64,000 nt of DNA from Adiantum capillus-veneris (lineage: Eukaryota > Streptophyta > Polypodiopsida > Polypodiales > Pteridaceae). Position 1 is the first letter of the stretch; each line of letters starts with the position of its first letter. The stretch spans positions 46,916,768 to 46,980,767 of the forward strand of contig CM043944.1 of NCBI GenBank assembly GCA_014529385.2. The letters are read 5' to 3'. Under the pieces are notes generated by a model, which was not told the DNA's origin, did no database searches, and worked only from the letters and a program-made list of their open reading frames with translations. This document shows positions 1 to 12,006 of this stretch, piece by piece. Made by a program: the position numbers and the translations under genes.

Positions 1-535
1 CCCGATGACTATCCATGTATTTAAAGCTTGTTGTGGACCCAATTCCCTCTTGAATAAGAGATCTTGAGTTCAGGGCCTGTCGAATAGAACTGAATTTTTT
101 GAGGACATTTTATTTCCTTATAAAACAAAAACTTCTCCCCCTTTCCTTTCACTTTTAGTTTGACACCATCTGTGATGATGACCTATGCCCATCAACTATT
201 CCATCCACCATATACAAGCTAATCACACAAAGAATGCAAAAACTCTGCATTAAAAGCATTTCTTTTCATGAAGTGAAGCTGCTTTTATAATACTGGATGT
301 CAGAGCATCCACCTCTATCAAAGTGAGAAACAATGCTCTCTCTCACCCTCCCATGCATGCAATTACTTCTCACTCACACTCACACCCCCACATATGGACC
401 TGGACCCGCAACATGCAAAAATACAAGCCGTACCAATACACACGCGTCTTAAAAGGGTACAACGACCTCGGTTTCCACAGCAAGGCATTACAAGAAGTAA
501 GACATGCTTCCAATAGCCTGCCTCATTCACAACAA

Positions 536-995
536 CGTTAGGAAAAGTTTCGACTAAAAAATGGGCCTTGTAAGAATTGTTGATGTGGCATAGCTTTCAA
601 AAAGTGGGAATCGGTAAATTTTTTGCAATTAAGATCCAAACTTGTTGGAGGTTGGATATTTAGAATCTACTCTTCAAATGCTATCTATTGATATATAGCA
701 TGCATGTATCGGACATTGCCTTCATGTAGATCTAGAAAAAGGTGATTTTAGATTACCGTAACGGTAACAAAACCTAGCTGATTGAAAAAAAATGGCATAA
801 CTTTCATAGAAGTCATCCAAACTTTTCGGACCTTGGCTCTTTAGAATCCATTTTTCAAGAACTTTCCAATGATAGGTCATATCATGGGGTTCTAAGCAAT
901 ATTTAGAAGGGTCTACCGGGTTGCTTTCTTTTGTACAACTTTGATGATGTGGCACTCTTAAAAGGCCCAAAAATGAGTTCAAAATTTTCCTAATG
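536..995. mobile_element. MITE-like insertion present only in repeat unit 1
   Basis: Compared with units 2 and 3, unit 1 has 460 extra bases inserted exactly between the bases that are contiguous near 3820. The ends are imperfect inverted repeats, reading CGTTAGGAAAAGTTT on the left and, on the opposite strand from the right end, CATTAGGAAAATTTT. The interior holds two diverged copies of a motif (around 583-650 and 792-860) and no convincing gene. No target-site duplication is visible, so the superfamily is unassigned. An unusually clean deletion in the ancestor of units 2 and 3 is the alternative. Confidence 0.55.
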
Positions 996-1379
996 AGACC
1001 CACTCTTTTTCATTTGTGGGTGCAGGTAATAGAGGAAAGTTATAATGCAGCAGCTTTCCCTCCACCTATAATCTGAAATTGTTCATTCTATCTATCTCGA
1101 TGCTAATTGAAAGCTCCAATTGAATGTTGCAAAATTCCTCTTATCTTAAAAAATGAAGTAAGCTATACACGAGGATCCAAGAAAGCTGTAAAACCAACAA
1201 ACATAAAGCTTGATTAGACGTTGTTTACAGCATAAAACAAGATTAAATACTAACTTTCAAAGCTGGTCTTCGCAACGAATAAATTTTTTATCTTTTTCTT
1301 CGCTCTTTCCAAAATTTGAGACATTAGCAACAAGGAAACTTAAGACGTGTCACCGATCTCCTTAGTGAGTGCATGAATA

Positions 1380-1930
1380 ATGGCAGACATGGCCTTCACA
1401 TTACTTGCATCCCAATCCTTGTCACGTGTCATACCAGGATTTTGTCCCGTGGGACAGAATTTTAAAACTGCTAGTGAAACATGGTCAAATCTTGGAGATA
1501 TGTTTGATCAAGACACTATGACACTACCGGTCACCCTTCTTCATCAGTTTATTTTATCCAAGTTTAACATTCACCTTCCAAATGCTGACACTTGAGGTTG
1601 TTGAGAGATTTAAGTACCTTGGCCTTCAGGTTCCTTCCAATCACAAGTGGCATGAATGTGCTATGCGTCATTTGGAAGCCGGGAAGAGAGCGTGCTATGC
1701 ATTTGAGAGCATATGTAATGCGGAAAATGTCAAATGTTGGGTTCTCAAGAAGTACCTTTTTGACACATTGGTGACACTAATTCTTACGGAGTTGTTGGAA
1801 GTGTGGTGCGGGAGCATCTCAAAGTCTACTTAGAAAGAGTTTGAGAATGCCCAAAAGCATTTTCTTTCAAACTTTTTCCAAGTTAAGACACAAACACCAT
1901 ATATGCTCTCACTTCTTGGGCACCCCTTCC
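1380..1930 (+). pseudogene. LINE-type reverse transcriptase C-terminal remnant (unit 1)
   Basis: The frame reads a segment with FKYLGLQV, then an Ala/Arg-rich helix, KKYLFDTLVT and EVWCGSISKST, followed by a QVKTQTPYML-like stretch. This resembles the thumb/connection region that follows the catalytic palm in plant non-LTR retrotransposon reverse transcriptases. The frame is broken by a shift after about residue 70 and by a TAG where the family normally has Trp after SISKST. No palm motif with the catalytic aspartates is present, so it cannot be active. The family call rests on motif style only. Confidence 0.5.
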
Positions 1931-3048
1931 TAGAGATTGCCATCACCCAGCCCCGCCCCAAGCCCACTGCTTGCTCCCTCACCTAGATCGCCATCTGCTT
2001 GCGCATCATAGCCTTTTCTCATTGTTTTAAAAACATCCACACCAGCATTTCTTTTCCAAAATGAAAGACCAACAGGGATAAATGTTTACTATTTCAAGTG
2101 TGGAGGCAGTAGCAAGAATGGACGATAAGCTTTATTAAAGGATAACTTTGCAATCATAAAATGTGACGACAATGCGAATACACGCGACAATGGGCTAAAC
2201 CATTATCTTGGTTGGATGTCTTGTATGGTACTTCCCCATTAACAAGAAGGTTTTCTTCTTGTTTATCCTGACATAGTTATTATCAAATTAATAGCCAATA
2301 CTTTGTTCCTCACTTGTGAATAGTACCATTCTCAAGTCAATGATGGCTTGCCATTTATCACCAAGTTAGTTTATCTAAATGCCATCTACTTTAGAATGAT
2401 CATCTTTTTGCTCTTTTTAGGGCATACATTCACAACAATCACGGTTCACATTGAAATTCGACTCACCAAAACAAGGTCCTCACTAAGCTTCAAATAAAAT
2501 AGTGTTAAAGCTCATGAGAGATTTAACACTAGTCTCTTCTTGAGAGAACGCTTGTATCTAAGAAACTCCAGGAGTGAGAAAGTCCTTGTAGCTGTTTACA
2601 TTAAAGGAGGGACCATGAGTCAAAACCACGACTTTTCTATCCGAAAGATCTCAATGGGGTTTGCGCAAAGTAGTGGCAGTGTTACCTTGTATCTTTCTAG
2701 ATAAGCTCTGGTATTGATTTTGTTAATTTCAACATTTGACATTCCACATGTTGAGACCAATCTCTAGAGGTTCACTGCAAGAATTCACAACCCTCATGAT
2801 GGCCACATTTCATGGCCGATAGATGGGCCATCTAAAGTTGAGCCACGAGCCTCTAACTAGCAACCTACTAGTTTTTCAAGCTCATACAGTCGGAGATCAC
2901 ATTTAAAGATGAGCCACAAGCCTCGAACTAGCCCCTAACAAGGATTACAACCAACACTTATTCTTCCAACTTGTCATGCATAAACAGAGAAAATGGCACA
3001 CATCTATTCACCCAACTTGGCATGCATAAACAGAGAAAATAGATGCAC

Positions 3049-3050
<2 letters not shown>

Positions 3051-3084
<34 letters not shown>
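3051..3084. repeat. (GA)n microsatellite, unit 1
   Basis: Uninterrupted GA tract of 34 bases. The equivalent tract in unit 2 is 48 bases, so it has changed length since duplication. Confidence 0.95.
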
Positions 3085-3087
<3 letters not shown>

Positions 3088-4199
3088 AAACAATCGCAAG
3101 AGACCTCAGAGTTCTATATGACAAGTCTTGAACTCAAGACCTATTACTCCCAAGGGAAATGGGATAACCAATCTACCACACAGGTGATAGGAGAAGAGAA
3201 GGAGATTCTAGAACCATTGCAAATCGACGTGTAGAAAATCCCAACACATATTGTATAAGGGCTACTGTAGGAGCTCAAATTCCCAATGACTATCCATGTA
3301 TTTAAAGCTTGTTGTGGACCCAGTTCCCTCTTGAATAAGAGATCTTGAGTTCAGGGCCTGTCAAATAGAACTGAATGTTTTGAGGACATTTTATTTCTTT
3401 ATAAAACAGAAACTTCTCCCCCTTTCCTTTCACTTTGAGTTTGACACCATGTGTGATGATGACCTATGCACATCAACTATTCCATCTACCATATACAAGC
3501 TAATCACACAAAGAATGCAAATACTCTGCATTAAAAGCATTTCTTTTCATGATGTGAAGCTACTTTTATAATACTGGATGCCAGAGCATCCACCTCTATC
3601 AACGTTAGAAACAATGCTCTCTCTCACCCTCCCATGCATGCAATTACTTCTCACCCACACTCACACCCCCACATATGGACCTGGACCCGCAACATGCAAA
3701 AATACAAGCCGTACCAATACACACGCGTCTTAAAAGGGTACAACGACCTCGGTTTCCACAGCAAGGCATTACAAGAAGTAAGACATGCTGCAAATAGCCT
3801 GCCTCATTCACAACAAAGACCCACTCTTTTTCATTTGTGGGTGCAGGTAATAGAGGAAAGTTATAATGCAGCAGCTTTCCCTCCACCTATAATCTGAAAT
3901 TGTTCATTCTATCTATCTCGATGCTAATTGAAAGCTCCAATTGAATGTGGCAAAATTCCTTTTATCTTCAAAAATGAAGCAAGCTGTACACGAGGATCCA
4001 AGAAAGCTGTAAAACCAACAAACATAAAGCTTGATTAGACGATGTTTATAGCATAAAACAAGATTAAATGCTAACTTTCAAAGCTGGTCTTTGCAAGGGA
4101 TAAATTTTTATATTTTTCTTCGCTCTTTCCAAAATTTGAGGCATTAGCAACAAGGAAACTTAAGACGTGTCACCGATCTCCTTAGTGAGTGCATGAATA

Positions 4200-4765
4200 A
4201 TGATTGACAGGCCTTCACATTACTTGCATCCCAATCCTTGTCACTGGTCATACCAGGCTTCTGTCCCGTGGGACAGAATTTTAAAACTGCCAGTGAAACT
4301 TGGTCAATGCTTGGAGATATGTTTGATCAAGACTCTATGACACTAGCGGTCACCCTTCTTCATCAGTTATTTTTGTCAAAGTTTAACATTCACCTTCCAG
4401 ATGCTGACACTTGAGGTTGTTGAGAGATTTAAGTACCTTGGCCTTCAGGTTCCTTCCAATCACAAGTGGGATGAATGTGCTATGCGTCATTTGGAAGCCG
4501 GGAAGAGAGCGTACTATGCATTTGAGAGCATATGTAATGCGGAAAATGTCAAATGTTGGGTTCTCAAGAAGTACCTTTTTGACACATTGGTGACACTAGT
4601 TCTTTACGGAGTTGTTGGAAGTGTGGGGCAGGAGCATCTCAAAGACTACTTAGAAAGAGTTTGAGAATGCCCAAAAGCATTTTCTTACAAACTTTTTCCA
4701 AGTTAAGACACAAACACCATATATGCTCTCACTTCTTGGGCACCCCTTCCTAGAGATTGCCATCA
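4200..4765 (+). pseudogene. LINE-type reverse transcriptase C-terminal remnant (unit 2)
   Basis: Counterpart of the remnant in unit 1 (FKYLGLQV, KKYLFDTLVT). A 1-bp loss near 4207 breaks the first part, a second shift lies at about 4403, and the frame that would continue through VWG ends in a TAG after SISK. It is a duplicate of an already broken fragment. Confidence 0.5.
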
Positions 4766-5868
4766 CCCAGCCCCGCCCCAAGCCTACCGCTTGCTCCCTC
4801 ACCTAGATCGCCATCTGCTTGCGCATCATAGCCTTTTCTCATTGTTTTAAAAACATCCACACCAGCGTTTCTTTTCCAAAATGACAGACCAACAGGGCTA
4901 AATGTTTACTATTTCAAGTGTGGAGGCAGTAGCAAGAATGGACGATAAGCTTCATTGAAGGATAACTTTGCAATCATAAAATGTGAGGACAATGCGAATA
5001 CACGCGACAATGGGCTAAACCATTATCTTGGTTGGATGTCTTGTATGGTACTTCCCCATTAACAAGAAGGTTTTCTTCTTGTTTATCCTGACATAGGTAT
5101 TATCAAATTAATAGCCAATACTTTGTACCTCACTTGTGAATAGTACCACCCTCAAGTCAATGATGGCTTGCCATTTATCACCAAGTTAGTTTATCTAAAT
5201 GCCATCTACTTTAGAATGATCATCTTTTTGCTCTTTTTAGGGCATACATTCACAACAATCACGGTTCACATTGAAATTCGACTCACCAAAACAAGGTCCT
5301 CACTAAGCTTCAAATAGAATAGTGTTAAAGCTCATGAGAGATTTAACATTAGTGTCTTCTTGAGAGAACGCTTGTATCTAAGAAACTCCAGGAGTGAGAA
5401 AGTCCTTGTAGCTGTTTACATTAAAGGAGGGACCATGAGTCAAAACCACGACTTTTCTATCCGAAAGATCTTAATGGGGTTTGCACAAAGTAGTGGCAGT
5501 GTTACCTTGTTTCTTTCTAGATAAGCTCTGGTATTGATTTTGTTAATTTCAACATTTGACATTCCACATGTTGAGACCAATCTCTAGAGGTTCACTGCAA
5601 GAATTCACAACCCTCATGATGGCCACATTTCATGGCCGATAGATGGGCCATCTAAAGTTGAGCCACGAGCCTCTAACTAGCAACCTACTAGTTTTTCAAG
5701 CTCATACAGTCGGAGATCACATTTAAAGATGAGCCTCAAGCCTCGAACTAGCCCCTAACAAGGAGTGTAACCAACACTTATTCTTCCAACTTGTCATGCA
5801 TAAACAGAGAAAATGGCACACATCTATTCACCCAACTTGGCATGCATAAACAGAGAAAATAGATGCAC

Positions 5869-5870
<2 letters not shown>

Positions 5871-5918
<48 letters not shown>
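5871..5918. repeat. (GA)n microsatellite, unit 2
   Basis: GA tract of 48 bases at the position equivalent to 3051-3084 in unit 1. Confidence 0.95.
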
Positions 5919-5921
<3 letters not shown>

Positions 5922-6115
5922 AAACAATCGCAAGAGACCTCAGAGTTCTATCTGATAAGTCTTGAACTCAAGACCTATTACTCCCAAGGGAAATGGGATA
6001 ACCAATCTACCACACGGGTGATAGGAGAAGAGAAGGAGATTCTAGAACCATTGCAAATCGACGTGTAGAAAATCCCAACACATACTGTATAAGGGCTATT
6101 GCAGGAGCTCAAATT

Positions 6116-7710
6116 CCCGATGACTATCCATGTATTTAAAGCTTGTTGTGGACCTAGTTCCCTCTTGAATAAGAGATCTTGAGTTCAGGGCCTGTCGAAT
6201 AGAACTGAATGTTTTGAGGACATTTTATTTCTTTATAAAACAGAAACTTCTCCCCCTTTCCTTTCACTTTGAGTTTGACACCATCTGTGATGATGACCTA
6301 TGCACATCAACTATTCCATCTACCATATACAAGCTAATCACACAAAGAATGCAAATACTCTGCATTAAAAGCATTTCTTTTCATGATGTGAAGCTGCTTT
6401 TATAATACTGGATGCCAGAGCATCCACCTCTATCAACGTTAGAAACAATGCTCTCTCTCACCCTCCCATGCATGCAATTACTTCTCACCCACACTCACAC
6501 CCCCACATATGGACCTGGACCCGCAACATGCAAAAATACAAGCCGTACCAATACACACGCGTCTTAAAAGGGTACAACGACCTCGGTTTCCACAGCAAGG
6601 CATTACAAGAAGTAAGACATGCTGCAAATAGCCTGCCTCATTCACAACAAAGACCCACTCTTTTTCATTTGTGGGTGCAGGTAATAGAGGAAAGTTATAA
6701 TGCAGCAGCTTTCCCTCCACCTATAATCTGAAATTGTTCATTCTATCTATCTCGATGCTAATTGAAAGCTCCAATTGAATGTGGCAAAATTCCTTTTATC
6801 TTCAAAAATGAAGCAAGCTGTACACGAGGATCCAAGAAAGCTGTCAAACCAACAAACATAAAGCTTGATTAGACGATGTTTATAGCATAAAACAAGATTA
6901 AATGCTAACTTTCAAAGCTGGTCTTTGCAAGGAATAAATTTTTATATTTTTCTTCGCTCTTTCCAAAATTTGAGACATTAGCAACAAGGAAACTTAAGAC
7001 GTGTCACCGATCTCCTTAGTGAGTGCATGAATAATGATTGACATGGCCTTCACATTACTTGCATCCCAATCCTTGACACTGGTCATACCAGGCTTCTGTC
7101 CCGTGGGACAGAATTTTAAAACTGCCAGTGAAACTTGGTCAATGCTTGGAGATATGTTTGATCAAGACTCTATGACACTAGCGGTCACCCTTCTTCATCA
7201 GTTTATTTTGTCAAAGTTTAACATTCACCTTCCAGATCTGACACTTGAGGTTGTTGAGAGATTTAAGTACCTTGGCCTTCAGGTTCCTTCCAATCACAAG
7301 TGGCATGAATCTGCTATGCGTCATTTGGAAGCCGGGAAGAGAGCGTACTATGCATTTGAGAGCATATGTAATGCGGAAAATGTCAAATGTTGGGTTCTCA
7401 AGAAGTACCTTTTTGACACATTGGTGACACTAGTTCTTTACGGAGTTGTTGGAAGTGTGGGGCGGGAGCATCTCAAAGTCTACTTAGAAAGAGTTTGAGA
7501 ATGCCCAAAAGCATTTTCTTACAAACTTTTTCCAAGTTAAGACACAAACACCATATATGCTCTCACTTCTTGGGCACCCCTTCCTAGAGATTGCCATCAC
7601 CCAGCCCCACCCCAAGCCTACCGCTTGCTCCCTCACCTAGATCGCCATCTGCTTGCGCATCATAGCCTTTGCTCATTGTTTTAAAAACGTCCACACCAGA
7701 GTTTCTTTTG
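6116..7710 (+). repeat. Tandem repeat unit 3, truncated
   Basis: Matches the first 1.6 kb of unit 2 and then diverges at about 7710, inside the segment that follows the LINE remnant. Its near-identity to unit 2 indicates a recent duplication. Confidence 0.9.
7034..7595 (+). pseudogene. LINE-type reverse transcriptase C-terminal remnant (unit 3, longest frame)
   Basis: Here a 1-bp deletion at about 7237, relative to units 1 and 2, joins the two halves into one 154-residue open frame (7034-7498) spanning MIDMAFTLL through FKYLGLQV and KKYLFDTLVTLVLYG. After LYG the family-like continuation (EVWGGSIS, then KTQTPYML) is in another frame and contains a TAG. The open frame is therefore a chance repair of a decayed fragment, not an intact protein. 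No palm domain is present upstream. Confidence 0.5.
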
Positions 7711-7910
7711 AATGCTAGTAGTGTGCTAGCATTTTCTTTGGAACGGTTGTAGATTGCCATCACCCAGCCAGGCCCTAAGCCCCTCCCTCACCTGGATCGC
7801 CATTTGCTTGCGCATCATAGCCTTTGCTAATTGTTTTTAAAACATCCACGTCAACGTTTCTTTTGAACGCCAGTATCATGCTAGCGTTTTTTTTAGAACG
7901 CTTGTAGCGT
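7589..7910. repeat. Tandem duplication, period about 163 bp
   Basis: The segment beginning GATTGCCATCACCCAGCC at 7589 starts again at 7752. It repeats the CACCT..GATCGCCAT, GCGCATCATAGCC and TTTCTTTTGAA blocks and the CTAGCRTTTT end, with substitutions and small indels. It lies on the right edge of the truncated third unit. From 7911 to 8264 I see no gene, only unassigned DNA with GCTAGCGTTTT-type short repeats. Confidence 0.75.
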
Positions 7911-8264
7911 TTTTGAAAATGCTAGACTGGTGTGATTTACTCCTTTGCTGCGACAGCGTTTTTCCAGAGGAGCGCTCCCCTAGTCAAGCTTCTCTTGGGC
8001 AGCCCTTGTGATCAAAGGTATTCCCTTGCCAGCTCTTCTCGTGTTGGCCTCGGCTTCAATGTTTGCTCTATTCCGGACTCCCTCTTGTGACTTCAACATC
8101 ACCCTCATCAGCATCCTTCCGATTGTAGAGTTCAGCCCACTCCTTCATCACCCTCCAGCGTTTATCCTAAACGGATTCCTACTACCACCATGGTCTCCTT
8201 GCCCGCCCGCCCCCCGGGCAGTGTTGTTTCGAAACGCGTTTCGTACCGAGGGAAAATAGAGAAG

Positions 8265-8515
8265 TGTAGTATATTGTATACTCGCTCATAGGGTCCTTGG
8301 GAAAGCAGGGAAAAATGCCCTAGGGGTACCGGAGCCTACATGGCCATAAAACCAAGCCAAACCCAAGCTAAACATGGCTGAACACAACCCAACATGAGAA
8401 GACAACCTCACACTCGCTGGGAACAGCCACAAAACAGCCCTCACTCCCTAACACCTGTCCTTGGGAGAAACTGCGACCGACTCGACGAATCCAGAGAGAT
8501 GCTTGAACTCTAACA
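8265..8515 (-). mobile_element. Possible Copia-like LTR end (weak)
   Basis: On the - strand a polypurine run (TTTAGAGGGGG, 8516-8526) is followed immediately by TGTTAGAG, the usual layout of a polypurine tract and the start of a 3' LTR. The left limit near 8265 is a guess from the first TG on the + strand. No pol motif was found on the internal side, so it may be a solo or non-autonomous fragment. Confidence 0.3.
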
Positions 8516-8526
8516 CCCCCTCTAAA

Positions 8527-10440
8527 CTCCTAGAAAGGAAGACAGACCAAGAAGCTAGAGTGAGCAATCTGCAACTGTAAAGAGAGGGTTTCATGGACAA
8601 GGATATCTGCTACAAACTCCACAGTAGAAAGGTATCCTACAGTATACAATCCAACTGCTACCCCTGAAAGACGTCCGGGAAGTAAAATGCTGGCTACAGA
8701 AAGTAGATCCACCTCTAACAAGAATCTCCTCAGCTCAACTGACTCACAAGTCGCACAACCAGTATTAGCAGAAGGTGCTACTGCTGACCGCTCCAAGAGA
8801 ATCCATCAAAATTGAGGGTAAAGGCATAAACTACTAGTATCTGGATCATTTCCCAACTCTGAAGTGCTCCACCCTCGAGGAAAGAGTCGGAAACCTGCAA
8901 CCCTGGTAAGATACCACATGCCAGAATCTCCAAGCTGCTACGGGAAGTCCAAAGAATGGGACAACCAAAGCTACAGGGAAATTAATTTTCCGATGACAAA
9001 GAACCAAAGAATTGCACCAACCACCGTATACATTGATGAACTGCAAATTGTATCTGAAGGAACTTCATCAAAACGAGAGTGAAACTGCTATTGATCTTCA
9101 TCTGTCGAGAGCACATCCCGAGAGAATATCACCCCACTCTCTGAGTGAATCGGGAACAAACATCAAATAGAAAGGAACACACATCAATACTGAGACTGCA
9201 GCTAACACAACAGGATCAAGACACCCTGCACCCAAGCTCTGCAAGAGAAGAACAAGGTGCTATAGAAAGGCACCAAATACACTGTCAATCATGTCCACTA
9301 TACATGGAACCACGAGAATTGCACGGAAGTAGTCTGCGCAAATTGACTCCCAAGCTGGCTCCATATCCCCCTTTGAAGGGAGAACACCCGAACCATGGAT
9401 AATTGTCATAACTCTCCAACGGTCTCTACCTGTGTAACTAGATCACCCAAGGTAGGTGAATCCGAAAGAAAATATACCTGTGGAACCTGGAACCAAATCT
9501 GTGAGAACCAAGAAGACCGTCTCCCCTCTTTGCAGAATTGCGGCTAACTGTAATTGGTTCCTAGCCCAAGAAGGACGACTGGTCACTGTCCACCTGTAAG
9601 AAGCAACATGCAAGTCTAAGGATAAGGGAAGTAGGTGTGTCCTGAATGGTACAGTTTCCAAGCATCAATCTGGAAGACAAGGCATCGAAAATACTGCTCA
9701 GATGCATTGGAAAAAGGGAAGTAGGTGTGTCCTGAATGGTATAGTTTCCAAGGATCAATCTAGAAGACGAGGCATAGGGAATACTGCTCGGATGCACTAG
9801 GAAGAGCAACCGTCACACCACAAATAAATGGCTAAAGAAGAACATCCACCAAGAGATAACACCACAACACACCATCCAAAGCCACAGGAAATGGGTAAGG
9901 AAACCAAGAACTAGAAGACACCGTGCATGGTACTCCATTGAATGGAGCACACACAGTCGATTGAAGATAATAACCTAGAAGCCCCCTTGGCAGGAGAAGT
10001 ATCCTCAAAAGTACGCTTTGAGATAACAACTGACTCAACCCCATTTCGAATAAGAGCAAATACTGTCATTGAAAGCTCCAAAGCTAAAGCCGAGATTCGA
10101 GAACCCCCCAAGATAGGAAGCCACCCTTCCCGCTCGATCTTGGGAAAAGAGAATGAGTACCACCAAAAAGAAATATGAGACAACCTGTAGTAAAATTGCT
10201 TCCTCTGTAACTGAATAGCAAAACCTAAATCTCAAAGAACTCAAGACTCAAAGAGTTGATGAGCGAGCAGCAGTGTGTGCAAGTGATAGAGCACGCGAAG
10301 AAGTGCAGGGCTTGTGCTTTGGAGAGGGGCGAAGGCCTACAGAAGGGGAAGCGCTAGAGAACGAAGAGGGAGAGAGAGAGAGAGAGAGCGCTACACGATT
10401 TAGAAAGGGAATGAGTTAGTGAGTAAATTCACTCACATTC
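8527..10440. other. Unassigned non-coding region with local repeats
   Basis: About 1.9 kb between the possible LTR edge and chromovirus A. Short open frames occur on both strands but none shows a motif I recognise. If 8265-8515 is an LTR, this would be degenerate internal sequence read on the - strand; I cannot show that. It contains the 90-bp duplication at 9624-9803 and a short GA tract near 10371-10387. Confidence 0.5.
9624..9803. repeat. Tandem duplication, 90-bp period
   Basis: AAGGGAAGTAGGTGTGTCC starts at 9624 and again at 9714. The two 90-bp copies differ by a handful of substitutions. Confidence 0.85.
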
Positions 10441-11046
10441 TATAACTATGTCAGACTTTGTAAATAATTAATTTATTTACGAGAAAAGAATTATTTAATT
10501 AGTTGTGTGCACATCAGAATAGATCTAGCAGTTTCTGGGGCCTCAGGTGCGCCCAAGTTTGGGCCAGAGCACCCTGAAGCCTTAGTGATTGGGAAATTGG
10601 GTCTTCAATAAACGGGTAGATAGTAACCTAAGATTTCACGCCCAGAAAATTACGCGCGCTAGTGCAAGCACGGGAATGAGATGGGGTCCTTAGAATAATA
10701 ACCCTAAGGCATGATTATTTTACGGCCTTAGGATAAATTAGTTAAAAGTATTCTTAAATGATTTGCGCTGGACCAAATGGCCGGACAAGTGCGAACAGGT
10801 AATGCCAGAGCATTGTTGGTACGGCAATGCGCTAGGGAGCAGCTAACGTTTTCATTTGTTGCATCTATGTGTGCAGTTGTGCACTTAATTGCACATTTCA
10901 TTAACTAGCATAGGATTTTTAAAGTCAAAAGTTGAATGGTTTAAAAATTTTAAAGTAAGTGTGCCACTTGGCACACTTTCCCATGCAATCTCACTCTCTC
11001 TCCCTCACTCCCTCTCTTCATGCTAGCGCCCCCTCTTCTAGGAGGC

Positions 11047-11052
11047 TATAAG
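11047..11052 (+). promoter_or_regulatory. TATA box of LTR A (5')
   Basis: TATAAG in the context GGCTATAAGAGAGC, conserved in the 3' LTR at 17266-17271. It lies about 750 bp upstream of the conserved AATAAA, which sets the U3 and R-U5 regions. Confidence 0.6.
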
Positions 11053-11795
11053 AGAGCAACCCCTCCCCCTCTTGCGAGGTTGGCAGTGCACTACCCCCCC
11101 CCCCCCCCCCCCCCAAGTTGACCATCCTCTACGCAGTGAAGCTCTCCATTGAAGCTTGAGAGCAGCACCTTGTGGTGTATGTGGAGCCTCTGAGCACCCA
11201 TCACCTAGAACAAGGCCTCTCATGGTTGCATGCAGCTTTGGGAGAAGTTTCATCGCGTAAAGTAGTAGAAAACTCTCTTTCTCCCTTGTCTAGCTGCTGC
11301 AAATTCCCTGTTTTCAGCCCCTAATCACTTGTACTAGGGTGAATTTCAGCAAAGTCTTATTAGAATCTCATTCCCCACTACCTACTCTACACATGCACCA
11401 ACTTTGGAGTATTTCCATCGCGAAAAGGACCTCCATTTTGGCATTGGAACGCGCTCGGGAAACAATTTCTGGTTATGTGCAGAAAATTACAGCAAGCGTG
11501 TGTGTGTGTGTGTGTTTTGCATGTTTCTGTGGTTGGTTAATTGCAGGAATGATTACGTCCAAAGTGGCACAGTTAGCAGAAGATAGACCCTCATTCGTGA
11601 GAGCTTCCGATGAGTTTTGTGCAAGGTAGACTCTCCCCTACGAGAGCTTCCCAAAATCTCGCAGAAGAGGATAGATCCTCTCAGTAGTCAGAGAGCAGTT
11701 CTTCTACTCTCTCAGTCAGAAGCAGAAAAAGGCCAAGAAAGAATAGAGGATGGGCTTTCGCCCCGTTCTTGTGCTTGTAAAGATTCTCCCTTAGT

Positions 11796-11842
11796 AATAA
11801 AGATATTCTCTTTATGGAGGGAGACCAGCCCATCTTCTGGTC
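11796..11842 (+). promoter_or_regulatory. Poly(A) signal and conserved hairpin of LTR A
   Basis: AATAAA at 11796-11801 is followed by a stem GACCAG (11823-11828) and CTGGTC (11837-11842) with loop CCCATCTT. The same signal-plus-hairpin arrangement occurs in the A 3' LTR, both B2 LTRs and the solo LTR at 44082-46033. Confidence 0.6.
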
Positions 11843-11940
11843 CCCAATGAAGTGTCAAGCTTTTTCTCTCTCTCTCAAATTCTCTTGAGTATTTGAAGTA
11901 CAATTAAAAGTCAGTTTACGCTTCCGTATTTTTGTGACAG

Positions 11941-11952
11941 TGGTATCAGAGC
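11941..11952 (+). promoter_or_regulatory. Primer binding site of A
   Basis: TGGTATCAGAGC one base after the LTR end; the standard complement of the 3' end of plant initiator-Met tRNA. Confidence 0.85.
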
Positions 11953-12006
11953 AAGGTCATCTCTCTCTTCCTTAAGGGATTGACGACTCTTGGCAGACTG
12001 CAGAAA

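Larger units (their letters stand above)
1..3281 (+). repeat. Tandem repeat unit 1 (about 2.83 kb family)
   Basis: First of three head-to-tail copies. Its opening bases recur at 3282 and 6116. It is 447 bp longer than unit 2 because it carries a 460-bp insertion (536-995) and a shorter GA tract. Units 2 and 3 share small differences against unit 1 (for example around 187-195 versus 3470 and 6303), so they are probably the younger pair. The only recognisable coding content is a decayed LINE-like reverse transcriptase tail at 1380-1930. The left end of the array lies outside the window. Confidence 0.9.
3282..6115 (+). repeat. Tandem repeat unit 2, 2,834 bp
   Basis: Complete unit of the array, colinear with unit 1 except for the missing 460-bp insertion, a longer GA tract at 5871-5918 and scattered substitutions. 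It runs directly into unit 3 with no intervening sequence. Confidence 0.92.
10441..11939 (+). mobile_element. 5' LTR of chromovirus A
   Basis: 1,499 bp, matching 16631-18110. It starts TATAACTATG where the 3' LTR has TGTAACTATG, so the terminal TG is mutated, and ends TGTGACA. It contains a TATA box (11047-11052), a long poly-C run (about 11094-11114, only 7 C in the 3' LTR), AATAAA (11796-11801) and a small hairpin just after the poly(A) signal. It lacks about 26 bp present in the 3' LTR near 16763. Confidence 0.92.

Noticed and set aside
323-541. Short open frame repeated in all three units (HPHIWTWTRNMQKYKPYQ)
   Set aside because: Conserved only because the units are recent duplicates; no domain, broken at different points, and an overlapping reverse frame is equally open.
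8008-8259. 83-codon open frame
   Set aside because: Pro/Leu-rich, no motif, no homologous copy, next to simple duplications; likely chance.
9911-10244. Overlapping open frames on both strands
   Set aside because: No Copia or gypsy motif could be matched in any frame; left as unassigned.
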